Source: Leptospira harrisiae (lineage in GTDB: Bacteria > Spirochaetota > Leptospiria > Leptospirales > Leptospiraceae). From it: 64,000 nt of DNA. Positions within the stretch are counted from its first letter, which is position 1. The number at the start of each line of letters is the position of its first letter. The stretch lies in assembly GCF_002811945.1 (NCBI RefSeq), contig NZ_NPDX01000001.1, positions 1,682,501 to 1,746,500 of the forward strand. The letters run 5' to 3'. A program made the position numbers and the translations under genes. Of the stretch, positions 55,011 through 63,538 are shown piece by piece. The notes under the pieces were generated by a model that was not told the DNA's origin, searched no databases, and saw only the letters and a list, made by a program, of their open reading frames with translations.

Positions 55011-57797
55011 TTATTTATGTGTCCTTGTGAACACACCGTCCCAATCATTTCCCGGAGGATCCAATCTGTATTCCTCACAACGTTCAATCAGCATATGACA
55101 TGATTTATCAGTTTGCCCTTTTGCTTTTTCAGAATCTTTAAAATATTGAATCGCTAAATCCCAATTTTTTTCTAAGTAGGCTTTAAATCCAGATTCATAA
55201 ATTTCTGCGGCTTCAATTTGGTTTGGTGAAACCATTGACCGATAACCAATGAGTTCATGAATTTTTACGGGTTCATTTTTTCCCTTCACTCTTACCAAAT
55301 CCAAATACCGAGTCACCATTTCTGCTTGGATGGCAGCTTGAATCGGATCTGTGATTAAAATGTTCACACCATAATCTTTTCCTGCTGCTTCCAATCTTGC
55401 TGCCAGATTCACTGTGTCACCCATCATTGTATAAGAAGCGAGAGCATCAGTTCCCATAAAACCAACCTTCGCTGGACCAGAATTTAGCCCGATACGCGCA
55501 TCCATCACCTGGGCTTCTTTCGAATAAAGATTGTTTTTAGTCCAATAGTCTCTGAGTTCCGCGAGTTTCATTACCATATCTACACTAGCTCGTGCAGCTT
55601 TCAATTCATGGTCCAAAACTGGAACTGGGGCATTAAAAATTCCAACAATAGCATCCCCGATGTATTTATCCAAAACACCTTCATGTTTTTTCAAAAGAAG
55701 GGTCATTGCCGATAAATATTCATTTAATAAGGCGGCAAGGTCAGCTGATTTTAATTGTTCCGAGATCGTAGAAAAACTTGCTACGTCAGAGAAAAAAGCT
55801 GTGATATGGGTTTCTGAGCCTCGTTTCAAAGCAGCAAGATCCACCATTGCTTCTTGCACCACAACTGGATCAATCATACTTCCTAAAATGTTTTTTACCT
55901 TTTCTCTTTCTTCCAAACCTTGTCCCATATCGATAAAGTATTTGGTAAGAAGACCAACCTCATCTTGAGTCGTCGGTTTGATTCCGATTTTAAAATTACC
56001 TTTGGCAATTTCTAAAGTTGCAGAAAGAAGTTGTAATACAGGTTTTGTAATGGTTTTAGAAAAGAAAAATACAAATATAAGTGCTGAACAAAGACCAATC
56101 CCTGCTATATAAAGATTTGTTTTTTGACTTTTGTAGACATCGGCAAATGCTTTTTCCTCGGAAACAATGGTTATGACTCCCGCATCAGCAAATCCAATTT
56201 TTTGAAACGATCCTAAATAAGAACCTCCCAATTCTTCATCAACATAACTCATTTGTCCTGTATTAGGCGCACTCGTTAACATTGCTTTTACTATGGGCAT
56301 CGTTGTAAGATCTGTGGCAGCTAAAACTAGGTCTTCTTTTGGGTGTGCAAGGGCCGTACCATTTCCATTCACCATAAAAGTGGTTTCTATTCCCTTTTTA
56401 GAAAAAGCTCCAATGATTTTGTTTAACTTAACAATCATAACAAGAGCATTGTCTAATTCTCCATTTTCAGATGTAGGAATAGCAATAGCAAAAGATGGTT
56501 CTTGAAACCCGGGACTCGAATTCAAAAGCACAGCCTGTCCGTTAAAGGCCTCTGCCAATGCATCACGATTTCGATTTACAACATTATGAAAATCTTCTTC
56601 AGTTACTGAACTTTTTTTAAGTTCTTCTTCGTTAAATACCTCTCGTTTCATAATGAGAGTGTGTTCTTTTTTTTCAAAAATCCCGAGATATATAAATTCC
56701 TTATCGTTTTGAAAAAAGGTTTTGATAAGAAGTCTTCGTTCTGCTTCAGGGAGTCCTTGGGTTGTCAGTGTGATCGCAATCTGACGACCTTTTTCCACAA
56801 CACCAAGGATATCTGATTTAACCTTAGATCCAATAATTTCCGCAATACGTATGTTATTATCTCTTAACTGAAGCTCAATGGATCTTTTAAAATAAAAAGA
56901 GGCAAAAAAGATGATCACACCAACGGATAAAGCAAAAAGAAAACTAATCACCCCCATCATTTTTAACTGGAGAGAAAACTTAGTATTGGAAGAACCATCT
57001 AATGTATGTAAATCGTTACTATTTTCAGTGTTTGGTTCCGTAGGTTCTTGCTTCGAAACTTTTTTTTCTATTTCTGGTTCTTTTGTGACTACCTCTTCTG
57101 CAAAAGAAGATTCGATCAAATCATAAGGGTGGTTTGGTGACTCATCTTCAGGAGAAAATACTTCAATTGGATTTTCTGAATGAAAATCGGAATTCGTTTC
57201 TGGATAAAAACCATTTTGGTTACCAGCTGAAACCAAAACCTCTTCTTGTATTTTTTTACGACCGAGTTTTCCGACTAACTCTAATGGAGGATGACTATAA
57301 TTATTTTTTTTAATGTTTGTCTCTTTTGAAACAGAAGATTCAGAAACAGAACTTGTTTTTCCAGTAAGACCAAATTTATGGAAAATGCGGTCGGGAGATA
57401 TTTTATCATCCCAAAGATATTCTAATCTTGCAAATACAGAACGCGCCTCTAATTCCAAACCTTTCGGAATTAGAACAAAGATAGTTTTATCTTCCCCTAA
57501 CTTTGATAATTCGGTAGCTAGATATTTATTAGTTGGAATATTATGAATCGATACAAAAGGGAACTCAATTCGATTGGTGTCTTTTGGGATTCCCCATAAA
57601 GGAGGCCCAAATCGGAATTCCAATTCACCGGCACGCCGAGTTTGGAAGAATATAGTAATCCCCTCGTTCCAATCCCAAGTTTCTAAACTACCAGGAGATT
57701 CATCCCAGAAGAGAAAGGTTAGTTTGGACGTTCGGAGGAACGGAATTTCAGCGGAAATTTCTATCATGCCATTTTTAGTATCGACGAATTCTGCCAT
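55011..57797 (-). CDS. Membrane class III adenylate/guanylate cyclase with HAMP
   Basis: 928 residues. Residues 1-150 form a cytoplasmic domain I do not recognise; 155-275 is a low-complexity linker. Membrane helices at about 280-302 and 562-581 enclose a dCache-like periplasmic sensor (FQEPSFAIAIPTSENGELDN). HAMP spans about 582-635. The cyclase domain begins near 663, with metal Asp671 (FFSDVASF) and Asp715 (KYIGDAIVGIF), RIGLNSGPAKVGFMG and TMMGDTVNLAARLE; both metal Asp are present, so it should be active. ATP is the likely substrate but this was not proven. It leads the FecR/FN3 and DUF5683 genes. Confidence 0.9.
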   Translation of the reverse strand: MAEFVDTKNGMIEISAEIPFLRTSKLTFLFWDESPGSLETWDWNEGITIFFQTRRAGELEFRFGPPLWGIPKDTNRIEFPFVSIHNIPTNKYLATELSKLGEDKTIFVLIPKGLELEARSVFARLEYLWDDKISPDRIFHKFGLTGKTSSVSESSVSKETNIKKNNYSHPPLELVGKLGRKKIQEEVLVSAGNQNGFYPETNSDFHSENPIEVFSPEDESPNHPYDLIESSFAEEVVTKEPEIEKKVSKQEPTEPNTENSNDLHTLDGSSNTKFSLQLKMMGVISFLFALSVGVIIFFASFYFKRSIELQLRDNNIRIAEIIGSKVKSDILGVVEKGRQIAITLTTQGLPEAERRLLIKTFFQNDKEFIYLGIFEKKEHTLIMKREVFNEEELKKSSVTEEDFHNVVNRNRDALAEAFNGQAVLLNSSPGFQEPSFAIAIPTSENGELDNALVMIVKLNKIIGAFSKKGIETTFMVNGNGTALAHPKEDLVLAATDLTTMPIVKAMLTSAPNTGQMSYVDEELGGSYLGSFQKIGFADAGVITIVSEEKAFADVYKSQKTNLYIAGIGLCSALIFVFFFSKTITKPVLQLLSATLEIAKGNFKIGIKPTTQDEVGLLTKYFIDMGQGLEEREKVKNILGSMIDPVVVQEAMVDLAALKRGSETHITAFFSDVASFSTISEQLKSADLAALLNEYLSAMTLLLKKHEGVLDKYIGDAIVGIFNAPVPVLDHELKAARASVDMVMKLAELRDYWTKNNLYSKEAQVMDARIGLNSGPAKVGFMGTDALASYTMMGDTVNLAARLEAAGKDYGVNILITDPIQAAIQAEMVTRYLDLVRVKGKNEPVKIHELIGYRSMVSPNQIEAAEIYESGFKAYLEKNWDLAIQYFKDSEKAKGQTDKSCHMLIERCEEYRLDPPGNDWDGVFTRTHK

Positions 57798-57817
57798 TCA
57801 ATCGATCTCAATTCTAG

Positions 57818-58588
57818 ATGAAAATCATCACGTTAAATTGCAACGGAATTCGCTCCAGTTTGAGCAAAGGTTTACTAGATTTTATACGTCACGAAAATCC
57901 TGACATTATTTGTTTCCAAGAAACAAAGGCACCTATCTCAGAGATTGATCGACCTGAATTTAGGAGTTTGGGATATGAAGTGCACACTTGTATTGCTGAG
58001 AAACCTGGATACAGCGGGACCGCAGTCCTAACAAAACTCAAACCAAAATCAGTGGCTGTAGGTTTTGGTGATGGGATCTATCAAAAGGAAGGAAGGTCCC
58101 TTCTCCTTGAATATCCTGAATTTTTTCTTTGGAATTTATATTTTCCATCTGGTACCAGTGGCGAAGAAAGGCAAAAAATAAAGTACAGTTTTTTAGATTC
58201 CTTTTTGGAACTAGCAAAACCCTATACGAAGAAGAAAAAACCTTTGGTTGTTTGTGGTGATGTCAATATTGCCCATACGGAATTGGATATCCACAATGCA
58301 AAAGGAAACCAAAAGAGCTCCGGTTTCCTTCCAGAAGAAAGAGCCTGGCTTTCTAAGTTTTTAGATTCTGGTTTTTTAGATTGTTTTCGAATTTTGCATC
58401 CAGAAATACGAGATGATTACTCGTGGTGGACATACCGGTTCCAAGCAAGAAAGAACAATAAAGGTTGGAGGATCGATTACTTTTTTATAACAAAAACGGC
58501 AAAAATCAAACTCGAATCTGTATCCATAGCCAAAGAACCAGTTCTCTCAGACCATGCACCTGTAGTGATGAAAATTCAATTCACTTGA
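57818..58588 (+). CDS. xthA: Exodeoxyribonuclease III
   Basis: 256 residues, EEP nuclease fold: ITLNCNGIRS, DIICFQETK (metal Glu), VVCGDVNIAHTELD, WTYRFQARKNNKGWRIDYFF and LSDHAPVVMKIQF (catalytic Asp-His). It acts as an AP endonuclease and 3'-exonuclease in base-excision repair. The gene is divergent from the cyclase with a 20-base gap between start codons. A hairpin terminator overlaps its stop codon. Confidence 0.94.
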   Translation: MKIITLNCNGIRSSLSKGLLDFIRHENPDIICFQETKAPISEIDRPEFRSLGYEVHTCIAEKPGYSGTAVLTKLKPKSVAVGFGDGIYQKEGRSLLLEYPEFFLWNLYFPSGTSGEERQKIKYSFLDSFLELAKPYTKKKKPLVVCGDVNIAHTELDIHNAKGNQKSSGFLPEERAWLSKFLDSGFLDCFRILHPEIRDDYSWWTYRFQARKNNKGWRIDYFFITKTAKIKLESVSIAKEPVLSDHAPVVMKIQFT

Positions 58589-58603
58589 CAAAGTGGAATT
58601 TTT
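58580..58603 (+). terminator. Candidate rho-independent terminator of xthA
   Basis: TTCACTT (58580-58586) pairs with AAGTGGA (58591-58597), including one G-T pair, around a GACA loop, and a TTTTT run follows (58599-58603). The left arm overlaps the xthA stop codon. The downstream lipoprotein gene begins 15 bases later, so it may still be reached by readthrough. Confidence 0.5.
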
Positions 58604-58618
58604 AGAGATAGTTCTGGG

Positions 58619-59590
58619 ATGAAATTGGCCATCCCTATACTATTCTCATTTTTTGCTCTCCAATGTTCTGTTCTAGGTGTGATTCAGGATAAAATCCCTT
58701 TGCCTGAGTTTGAATTTGAATCCCTTTCGATCAAAAACATCACACTCTCAGACATCACTTTAAATGTAGTGACTTCCGTTGAGAATCCCTATCCGGTTTC
58801 CCTTCCCAGCTCCTTCCTTGATATGGATATCAAAATAGAAGGATTAAAACTTTCTCAAATCAAAACAGACTTAGGTGCCATCGAAGGTAAAAAAAACAAA
58901 CAACTTCCTTTGGAAGTGAAACTAAAATATTCAGATTTACTTAATCTTTACAAAAAATTTCCAAACAAACCAATGTTAGAAGTGAGTGCAGAAGGAAATA
59001 TGAAAATCCCTATTCCTAAACAATGGCAACTTTTAGGAAAAGATTCCCTTAGTTTTCCCTTTGTCAAAAAAAAGGAAATCCCAGCCATCCTTCCCAATGT
59101 AGAAATCAAAAATTTTAAAATCCTTATGCCATCGGAAGCCGATATTCTTAGCGCAACCAATACAGATGTTTTGGCTGACACAGCTACTGGATTTTTAAAA
59201 GGACTCCTAGGAGGATCAAAACAACCTGCCACTTCCGCAGCAAAAGCCGGTTTATCAAATTTAAAATTAGATTTAAACACAGAATTTGATTTTATTTTTT
59301 CAAACGAAGCCGCATCCAATCTAAACCTAACAGGCCTTAATTATGATTTAAAATTAGCTGGTGAAAATTTTTTAAATGGAACACCAAAAGAAATTATCAA
59401 CTCAGGAAAAACTTCGACAGTTAAGATTGCCACGAAGTTTCCCATAACTTCAATTAGCTCCTCATTGTACAAAACTATCCAATCCAAATCAGCTCAATTT
59501 GATCTAAAAGGTGATTCTGGACTTAAGGTTCCATCCATAACAGAAAATATTCCTTTTCAATATGAAAAACAAGGGAATTTTAAGTGGTAA
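58619..59590 (+). CDS. LEA type 2 / WHy-domain lipoprotein
   Basis: 323 residues with a lipoprotein signal (LAIPILFSFFALQC followed by Ser). Residues 35-130 follow the LEA2/WHy pattern (FESLSIKNITLSDITLNVVTS, VENPYPVSLPSSFLDMDIKI) and a second partial repeat follows after 155 (PNVEIKNFKILMP). Such domains occur in envelope and stress proteins and have no fixed molecular function. Anchored in a membrane facing the periplasm. An A/T-rich inverted repeat separates it from the converging lipoprotein gene. Confidence 0.75.
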   Translation: MKLAIPILFSFFALQCSVLGVIQDKIPLPEFEFESLSIKNITLSDITLNVVTSVENPYPVSLPSSFLDMDIKIEGLKLSQIKTDLGAIEGKKNKQLPLEVKLKYSDLLNLYKKFPNKPMLEVSAEGNMKIPIPKQWQLLGKDSLSFPFVKKKEIPAILPNVEIKNFKILMPSEADILSATNTDVLADTATGFLKGLLGGSKQPATSAAKAGLSNLKLDLNTEFDFIFSNEAASNLNLTGLNYDLKLAGENFLNGTPKEIINSGKTSTVKIATKFPITSISSSLYKTIQSKSAQFDLKGDSGLKVPSITENIPFQYEKQGNFKW

Positions 59591-59611
59591 AATTGATTGC
59601 CAGAACAAAAA

Positions 59612-59652
59612 GAAAAGTAAATCAAAAGATTCTATTGGTTTACTTCTTTTTC
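59612..59652. terminator. A/T-rich inverted repeat between converging genes, possible two-way terminator
   Basis: GAAAAGTAAATC (59612-59623) pairs with GGTTTACTTCTTTTTC (59637-59652) apart from a short bulge and one G-T pair; T-rich sequence follows on the plus strand and the complementary A-rich arm gives T on the minus strand. It overlaps the stop codon of the minus-strand lipoprotein gene. Weak stem; low confidence. Confidence 0.35.
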
Positions 59653-60275
59653 TGTAACATTTGTTTGATTTCGTCTCTTGTTTTTCCTGGATAGAGGCGA
59701 ATCTGGTAACTAATTAAAAACTTAGTGATGATGGGTGTTCCATCTTTTGAGGAATGTTCATAATTAAAACGAGATGCATCATTCTGTATGATCTTTGCTA
59801 CGTCATTGATTCTTGGGACTCTGCGGTCAAAAGCAATGGATTCAAGTTTACCGGTCACTGTATTGAGACCTATGACAATCATCCCATCATCAACAAAACT
59901 AAGTAAGTCAAACTTCTTCATTTCTTCTTTAGAAAGTTCATCCCCACCGGCGTCAGGTTTTCTTCGAATTTTATCTGTATGACGAATTTGACGCACCATG
60001 TAGGAATCAGAGGCAATATAAACCCTAAAGAGCTCCGTTGGAAGGTCGCTTTTTTTTTGGAAAAAAGGAATTTCACCGGAATGGTTTTGTACCTCTTCCC
60101 CTTTTTCGTTTAGAATGATTTCGCCTTCTCCGCCTGGTGGTGGTAGTATATCCTTTGTTTGGTGGGCTTCCAAACTGGATTCGGTATTGGCATTGGTATT
60201 AGTTTGGGGAGTGGATTGACAACCAAGGATCAAAGAAATCGAAACAACCGGTAAAAACAAAGTTAAAAATTTCAT
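59640..60275 (-). CDS. Lipoprotein of unknown function
   Basis: 211 residues from ATG 60275, which gives a clean lipoprotein signal (MKFLTLFLPVVSISLILGC then QST); the frame to 60302 only adds nine non-signal residues. After an Asn/Thr-rich linker a compact domain follows (about 85-205): LFRVYIASDSYMVRQIRH, VDDGMIVIGLNTVTGKLESI, TKFLISYQIRLYPGKTR. I do not recognise the family. It follows mgtE by 62 bases on the same strand. Confidence 0.65.
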   Translation of the reverse strand: MKFLTLFLPVVSISLILGCQSTPQTNTNANTESSLEAHQTKDILPPPGGEGEIILNEKGEEVQNHSGEIPFFQKKSDLPTELFRVYIASDSYMVRQIRHTDKIRRKPDAGGDELSKEEMKKFDLLSFVDDGMIVIGLNTVTGKLESIAFDRRVPRINDVAKIIQNDASRFNYEHSSKDGTPIITKFLISYQIRLYPGKTRDEIKQMLQKKK

Positions 60276-60337
60276 TTTGTCATCAGTATTTGGTCCTTTC
60301 ATTCACTGGCAAGAATTTAAAATCCAAAGGGCAATCC

Positions 60338-61741
60338 CTAAATTAAATATTTTGCAAAGACTGTGGCAAGTCCGAGGAAAAAGAAAAATCCACAAACATC
60401 TGTAGTCGCAGTAACAAATATCGAAGAAGCAATGGCAGGGTCAACACGCATCGCCTTGAGTACAATAGGAACAAGGGAACCAGTAAGAGAAGCTATAATC
60501 ATATTCACAAACATAGCAGTTCCAACCACAAGTCCGAGCACAAGATTGCCTTTTACAAAAAAAATCATACATCCTGTGACGGTTCCGAGAACAAGTCCAT
60601 TCAAAACACCAATGGTAAATTCTTTTCTTACGGCTTCCCACCAATTGGAAAAAGACAAATCACCGGTAGCAATGTTTCGAATCACAACTGTTACAGACTG
60701 AGTACCGGCATTTCCACCAAGGCCTGCCACAATAGGCATAAGCGTTGCTAGCACCACAATTTGCGAAATGGTATCTTCAAAAAAAGCAACTACAGTGGAA
60801 CTGACAAAGGCAGTCAGTAAATTTACATTAAGCCATATGATGCGCCTTTTGACTGATTGTAAAATGGGTGTGGATAATCTTTCATCTTCTGATACCCCTG
60901 CCATGAGGAGGATATCTTCGGATGCTTCTTCTTCAACGATTTCTAATACATCGTCGACTGTGATCCTACCAATGATTCGGCCTAAATCATCTGTAACGGC
61001 AGCACTGAATAAGTCGTATTTTTTAAAGGTATTGGCAACCTCTTCTTGGTCTACATCGTAATGAAAGGCAAAAACTGAAAAATTAGTAATCTTTGCTACC
61101 TTTGTATTGATGGGTGTGAGAAATAGATCTTTTAAAGGAATAAAACCTTCGAGTACTCCGTCTTCATCGGTTACATACACTTGGTAGATATCTTCAATTT
61201 CTTTGGCTTTTTTTCGAACATTGATGATTCCCTTTCTAACATTGTCTGTAATGGAAACAGTCGCAAAATCTTTGGACATCAGTCGTCCCGCAGAAGACTC
61301 ACGGAATCCTAGTTGCGAACGAATTTCAAAACTATCAGCTTTGCTTAAATTTGCTAAAACTAACTCCCGTTTAGCGCTTGGCAGGTATGATAGAAGGTAA
61401 GTAGTTTCGTCCGTTTCAATATGATAAAGCGTATTTGAAATTTCATCAACGGAAAGTTCTTCTAAAAAAGACTCTAAGGTCTCTTCTTCCATTTTGACTA
61501 GAGCATAGGCTTGGTCTTCTTTAGGAAGGATACGAAAAAGGTATAATTCTTCCTCTCGTTCTAAGTCGCGGAATAAGGTGACGATGTCCGCAGGGTGAGC
61601 TCCATCGAGCATCTCCTTGAGTTGTTTTGCATTCTCATCTGAAACGAGAGTTTTGATCTGGCTTACAAATTCATCATAGGAATCGCTCTCTCTGTCGATT
61701 TTGATTCGGAATTCGGACTCTTTCTTTCTTTCTTCTTCCAT
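60338..61741 (-). CDS. mgtE: MgtE-type magnesium transporter
   Basis: 467 residues in the MgtE order: N-terminal helical domain (LDGAHPADIVTLFRDL), two CBS domains (IEDIYQVYVTDEDGVLEGFI, YDLFSAAVTDDLGRIIGRIT) and five membrane helices with VAGLGGNAGTQSVTVVIRN and the end TATTDVCGFFFFLGLA. The channel opens when cytosolic magnesium is low and the CBS part releases Mg. Divergent from the coiled-coil lipoprotein gene. Confidence 0.95.
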   Translation of the reverse strand: MEEERKKESEFRIKIDRESDSYDEFVSQIKTLVSDENAKQLKEMLDGAHPADIVTLFRDLEREEELYLFRILPKEDQAYALVKMEEETLESFLEELSVDEISNTLYHIETDETTYLLSYLPSAKRELVLANLSKADSFEIRSQLGFRESSAGRLMSKDFATVSITDNVRKGIINVRKKAKEIEDIYQVYVTDEDGVLEGFIPLKDLFLTPINTKVAKITNFSVFAFHYDVDQEEVANTFKKYDLFSAAVTDDLGRIIGRITVDDVLEIVEEEASEDILLMAGVSEDERLSTPILQSVKRRIIWLNVNLLTAFVSSTVVAFFEDTISQIVVLATLMPIVAGLGGNAGTQSVTVVIRNIATGDLSFSNWWEAVRKEFTIGVLNGLVLGTVTGCMIFFVKGNLVLGLVVGTAMFVNMIIASLTGSLVPIVLKAMRVDPAIASSIFVTATTDVCGFFFFLGLATVFAKYLI

Positions 61742-61769
61742 AAATCAGCGGATTTCCTGAAATTTACAA

Positions 61770-61799
61770 TTGACGGTTATGTCACGTGGAGCATAGGCT
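61770..61799 (+). promoter_or_regulatory. Candidate promoter of the lipoprotein/OmpA gene pair
   Basis: TTGACG at 61770-61775 and TAGGCT at 61794-61799 are 18 bases apart in the gap divergent from mgtE. A transcript would start close to the ATG at 61807, so either the message is nearly leaderless or translation starts at the TTG at 61828. Confidence 0.35.
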
Positions 61800-61806
61800 A
61801 TATCCT

Positions 61807-62499
61807 ATGTCGGCACGAGTTCGAATTTTGAAAACGAATCTTTTTCTTCTCCTAGTTTTTTCCCAATGTGTTCTATTCGAACCGAAAATTAACAAAGTTC
61901 CGGATGCTTATGTTCGTGAAGAAGTGATGAATTCCGAACAAAAAAACGCTACGAGAGTTCTGACCGATCGGATCATCAAATTAAATAACGAAGTATCTGC
62001 GCAGAGAAAGGCAAACACTCTCACAAACCAGGCAATCAAAATCTCTCAGACAAAGGTCACAAAACATAGTGTACAACGTGATTTGGCCAGATCCAAAGAA
62101 ACTTATTTTGTTCTTAAAGAAGACTCTGCCACATCCAAACGATATTTGGAAGAAAGCCAAACCCATGAATTAGAAAGGGCGAAAGAGGAAACTAGATACA
62201 AAACCTGGGTACAAAAGGAAAAAGAAGACAAGGCCTATTTGGAAATGAAAGAAGCAGCCCTTGGGGAACTTATCGCCGAACTGGAATTAGTTCGGTCTGA
62301 AATTGCAGTCAAATTCCAAGAGTCCCAAGGAAAAACCCCTACCGATCCAGAATATATCAAAAAAGAAATCTATGAAACGCAATACGCAGAAAAAAAATCG
62401 GATGCCCGTCGTCGAGTTTCTGATTTCGAAAGAGTAAAAGCTGAGGCCCCAAGTTTGCCGAAAGTCAATTTAGAGGATAGTTTTGATGATTCGAAATAA
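61807..62499 (+). CDS. Coiled-coil lipoprotein
   Basis: 230 residues from ATG 61807; a TTG at 61828 would give an even more typical signal (KTNLFLLLVFSQC). After the lipidated Cys the chain is almost all charged helix (residues 35-215: NEVSAQRKANTLTNQAIKIS, then LARSKETYFVLKED and similar), a coiled coil with no recognised domain. The end overlaps the OmpA-family gene by 14 bases, so the pair is co-translated and may form one envelope unit. Confidence 0.65.
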   Translation: MSARVRILKTNLFLLLVFSQCVLFEPKINKVPDAYVREEVMNSEQKNATRVLTDRIIKLNNEVSAQRKANTLTNQAIKISQTKVTKHSVQRDLARSKETYFVLKEDSATSKRYLEESQTHELERAKEETRYKTWVQKEKEDKAYLEMKEAALGELIAELELVRSEIAVKFQESQGKTPTDPEYIKKEIYETQYAEKKSDARRRVSDFERVKAEAPSLPKVNLEDSFDDSK

Positions 62500-63538
62500 A
62501 TTCCAAAAACTTAGTGTAAGTCTCCTTATCAGTTTTATTTCGTTCTCAGCTTTATCTGCGGACTGGGTTTATTTCCCATATGAATACAACCAAATCTACA
62601 AAGAAAAATATGCTTTGGAATTGGAACTAGCAGACATCCGTAAACAACACCAAAACGAATTGAATCGTTTGGAAGAAGAAAAGAAAGAACTACAAACACA
62701 AAACCGAAATCTCACAGAAGATTTGGAACTTGAAAAACGAAACCGCGCCAAAGAACAAGATGAGTATTCGGATAAAATGCGTGATTACGACATGCGACTC
62801 AGAAGTTTGGAAAAAAAAGGAACGGATAAGGAACGCCTTCTTGCAGATGAAAATCGAAAACGCGAAGAAAAAGACCGAGCTGACTTAGATGCTTATAAGA
62901 AAAAACTCGAAGACAAAGAAAGGGAATGCCTCCAAAAAGAACAAAAACTTCGAGATACGTATGAATCAAAAATAGATGAATTGAAAGAAAGAATTCGTAG
63001 TTTAGAAGAGGAACTCGCAAACCTTCGCAAACTTACAAAGGAACAAAAAAGAGAATTAGAAAGACTTGCGGAACAAACCAAAGAGTTTGAGGAAAAATTA
63101 GCAAAAGAAATTACCTCGGGCCAAATTCGACTCAAACGATTTCACAACAAACTTATCATCAATATTGATGATAAAATTTCATTCGATAGTGGTTCTTCCG
63201 AATTAAAACCAGCAATCCTTCCTGCAATTGAAAAAATCAGAGATATTCTTGCGTCTTATCCAGAAAACTATATAGTTGTGGAAGGACATACTGACAATGT
63301 TCCTATCAAAACAAAATTCCGAAACAATTGGCATCTTTCCAGCGAACGAGCATTATCCGTTCTAGAGTATATGTTACAAAATAAAAACTTAAACCCAAAA
63401 AACTTTTCTAGTGCGGGTTACGGAGAGTTCCAACCCATTGTTCCAAATACTTCAAAAGAAAACAAAGCCCTTAATCGTAGAGTGGATATTGTAGTAGTGC
63501 CAAGAGCCACAGGGTCTCTAAACACAAACAATGAGTAA
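62486..63538 (+). CDS. OmpA-family protein with long coiled coil
   Basis: 350 residues from ATG 62486, with AGAGGA eight bases upstream. Signal peptide (LSVSLLISFISFSALSA), a long coiled coil (about 35-205, rich in Glu/Lys/Arg), then an OmpA C-terminal peptidoglycan-binding domain: ISFDSGSSELKPAILPAIEKI, VVEGHTDNVPIK, LSSERALSVLEYM and NRRVDIVVVP, with the expected Asp and Arg. It should tether the envelope to the cell wall, possibly reaching across the periplasm. Coupled to the preceding lipoprotein and followed by a CDF transporter that overlaps its end. Confidence 0.85.
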   Translation: MIRNKFQKLSVSLLISFISFSALSADWVYFPYEYNQIYKEKYALELELADIRKQHQNELNRLEEEKKELQTQNRNLTEDLELEKRNRAKEQDEYSDKMRDYDMRLRSLEKKGTDKERLLADENRKREEKDRADLDAYKKKLEDKERECLQKEQKLRDTYESKIDELKERIRSLEEELANLRKLTKEQKRELERLAEQTKEFEEKLAKEITSGQIRLKRFHNKLIINIDDKISFDSGSSELKPAILPAIEKIRDILASYPENYIVVEGHTDNVPIKTKFRNNWHLSSERALSVLEYMLQNKNLNPKNFSSAGYGEFQPIVPNTSKENKALNRRVDIVVVPRATGSLNTNNE

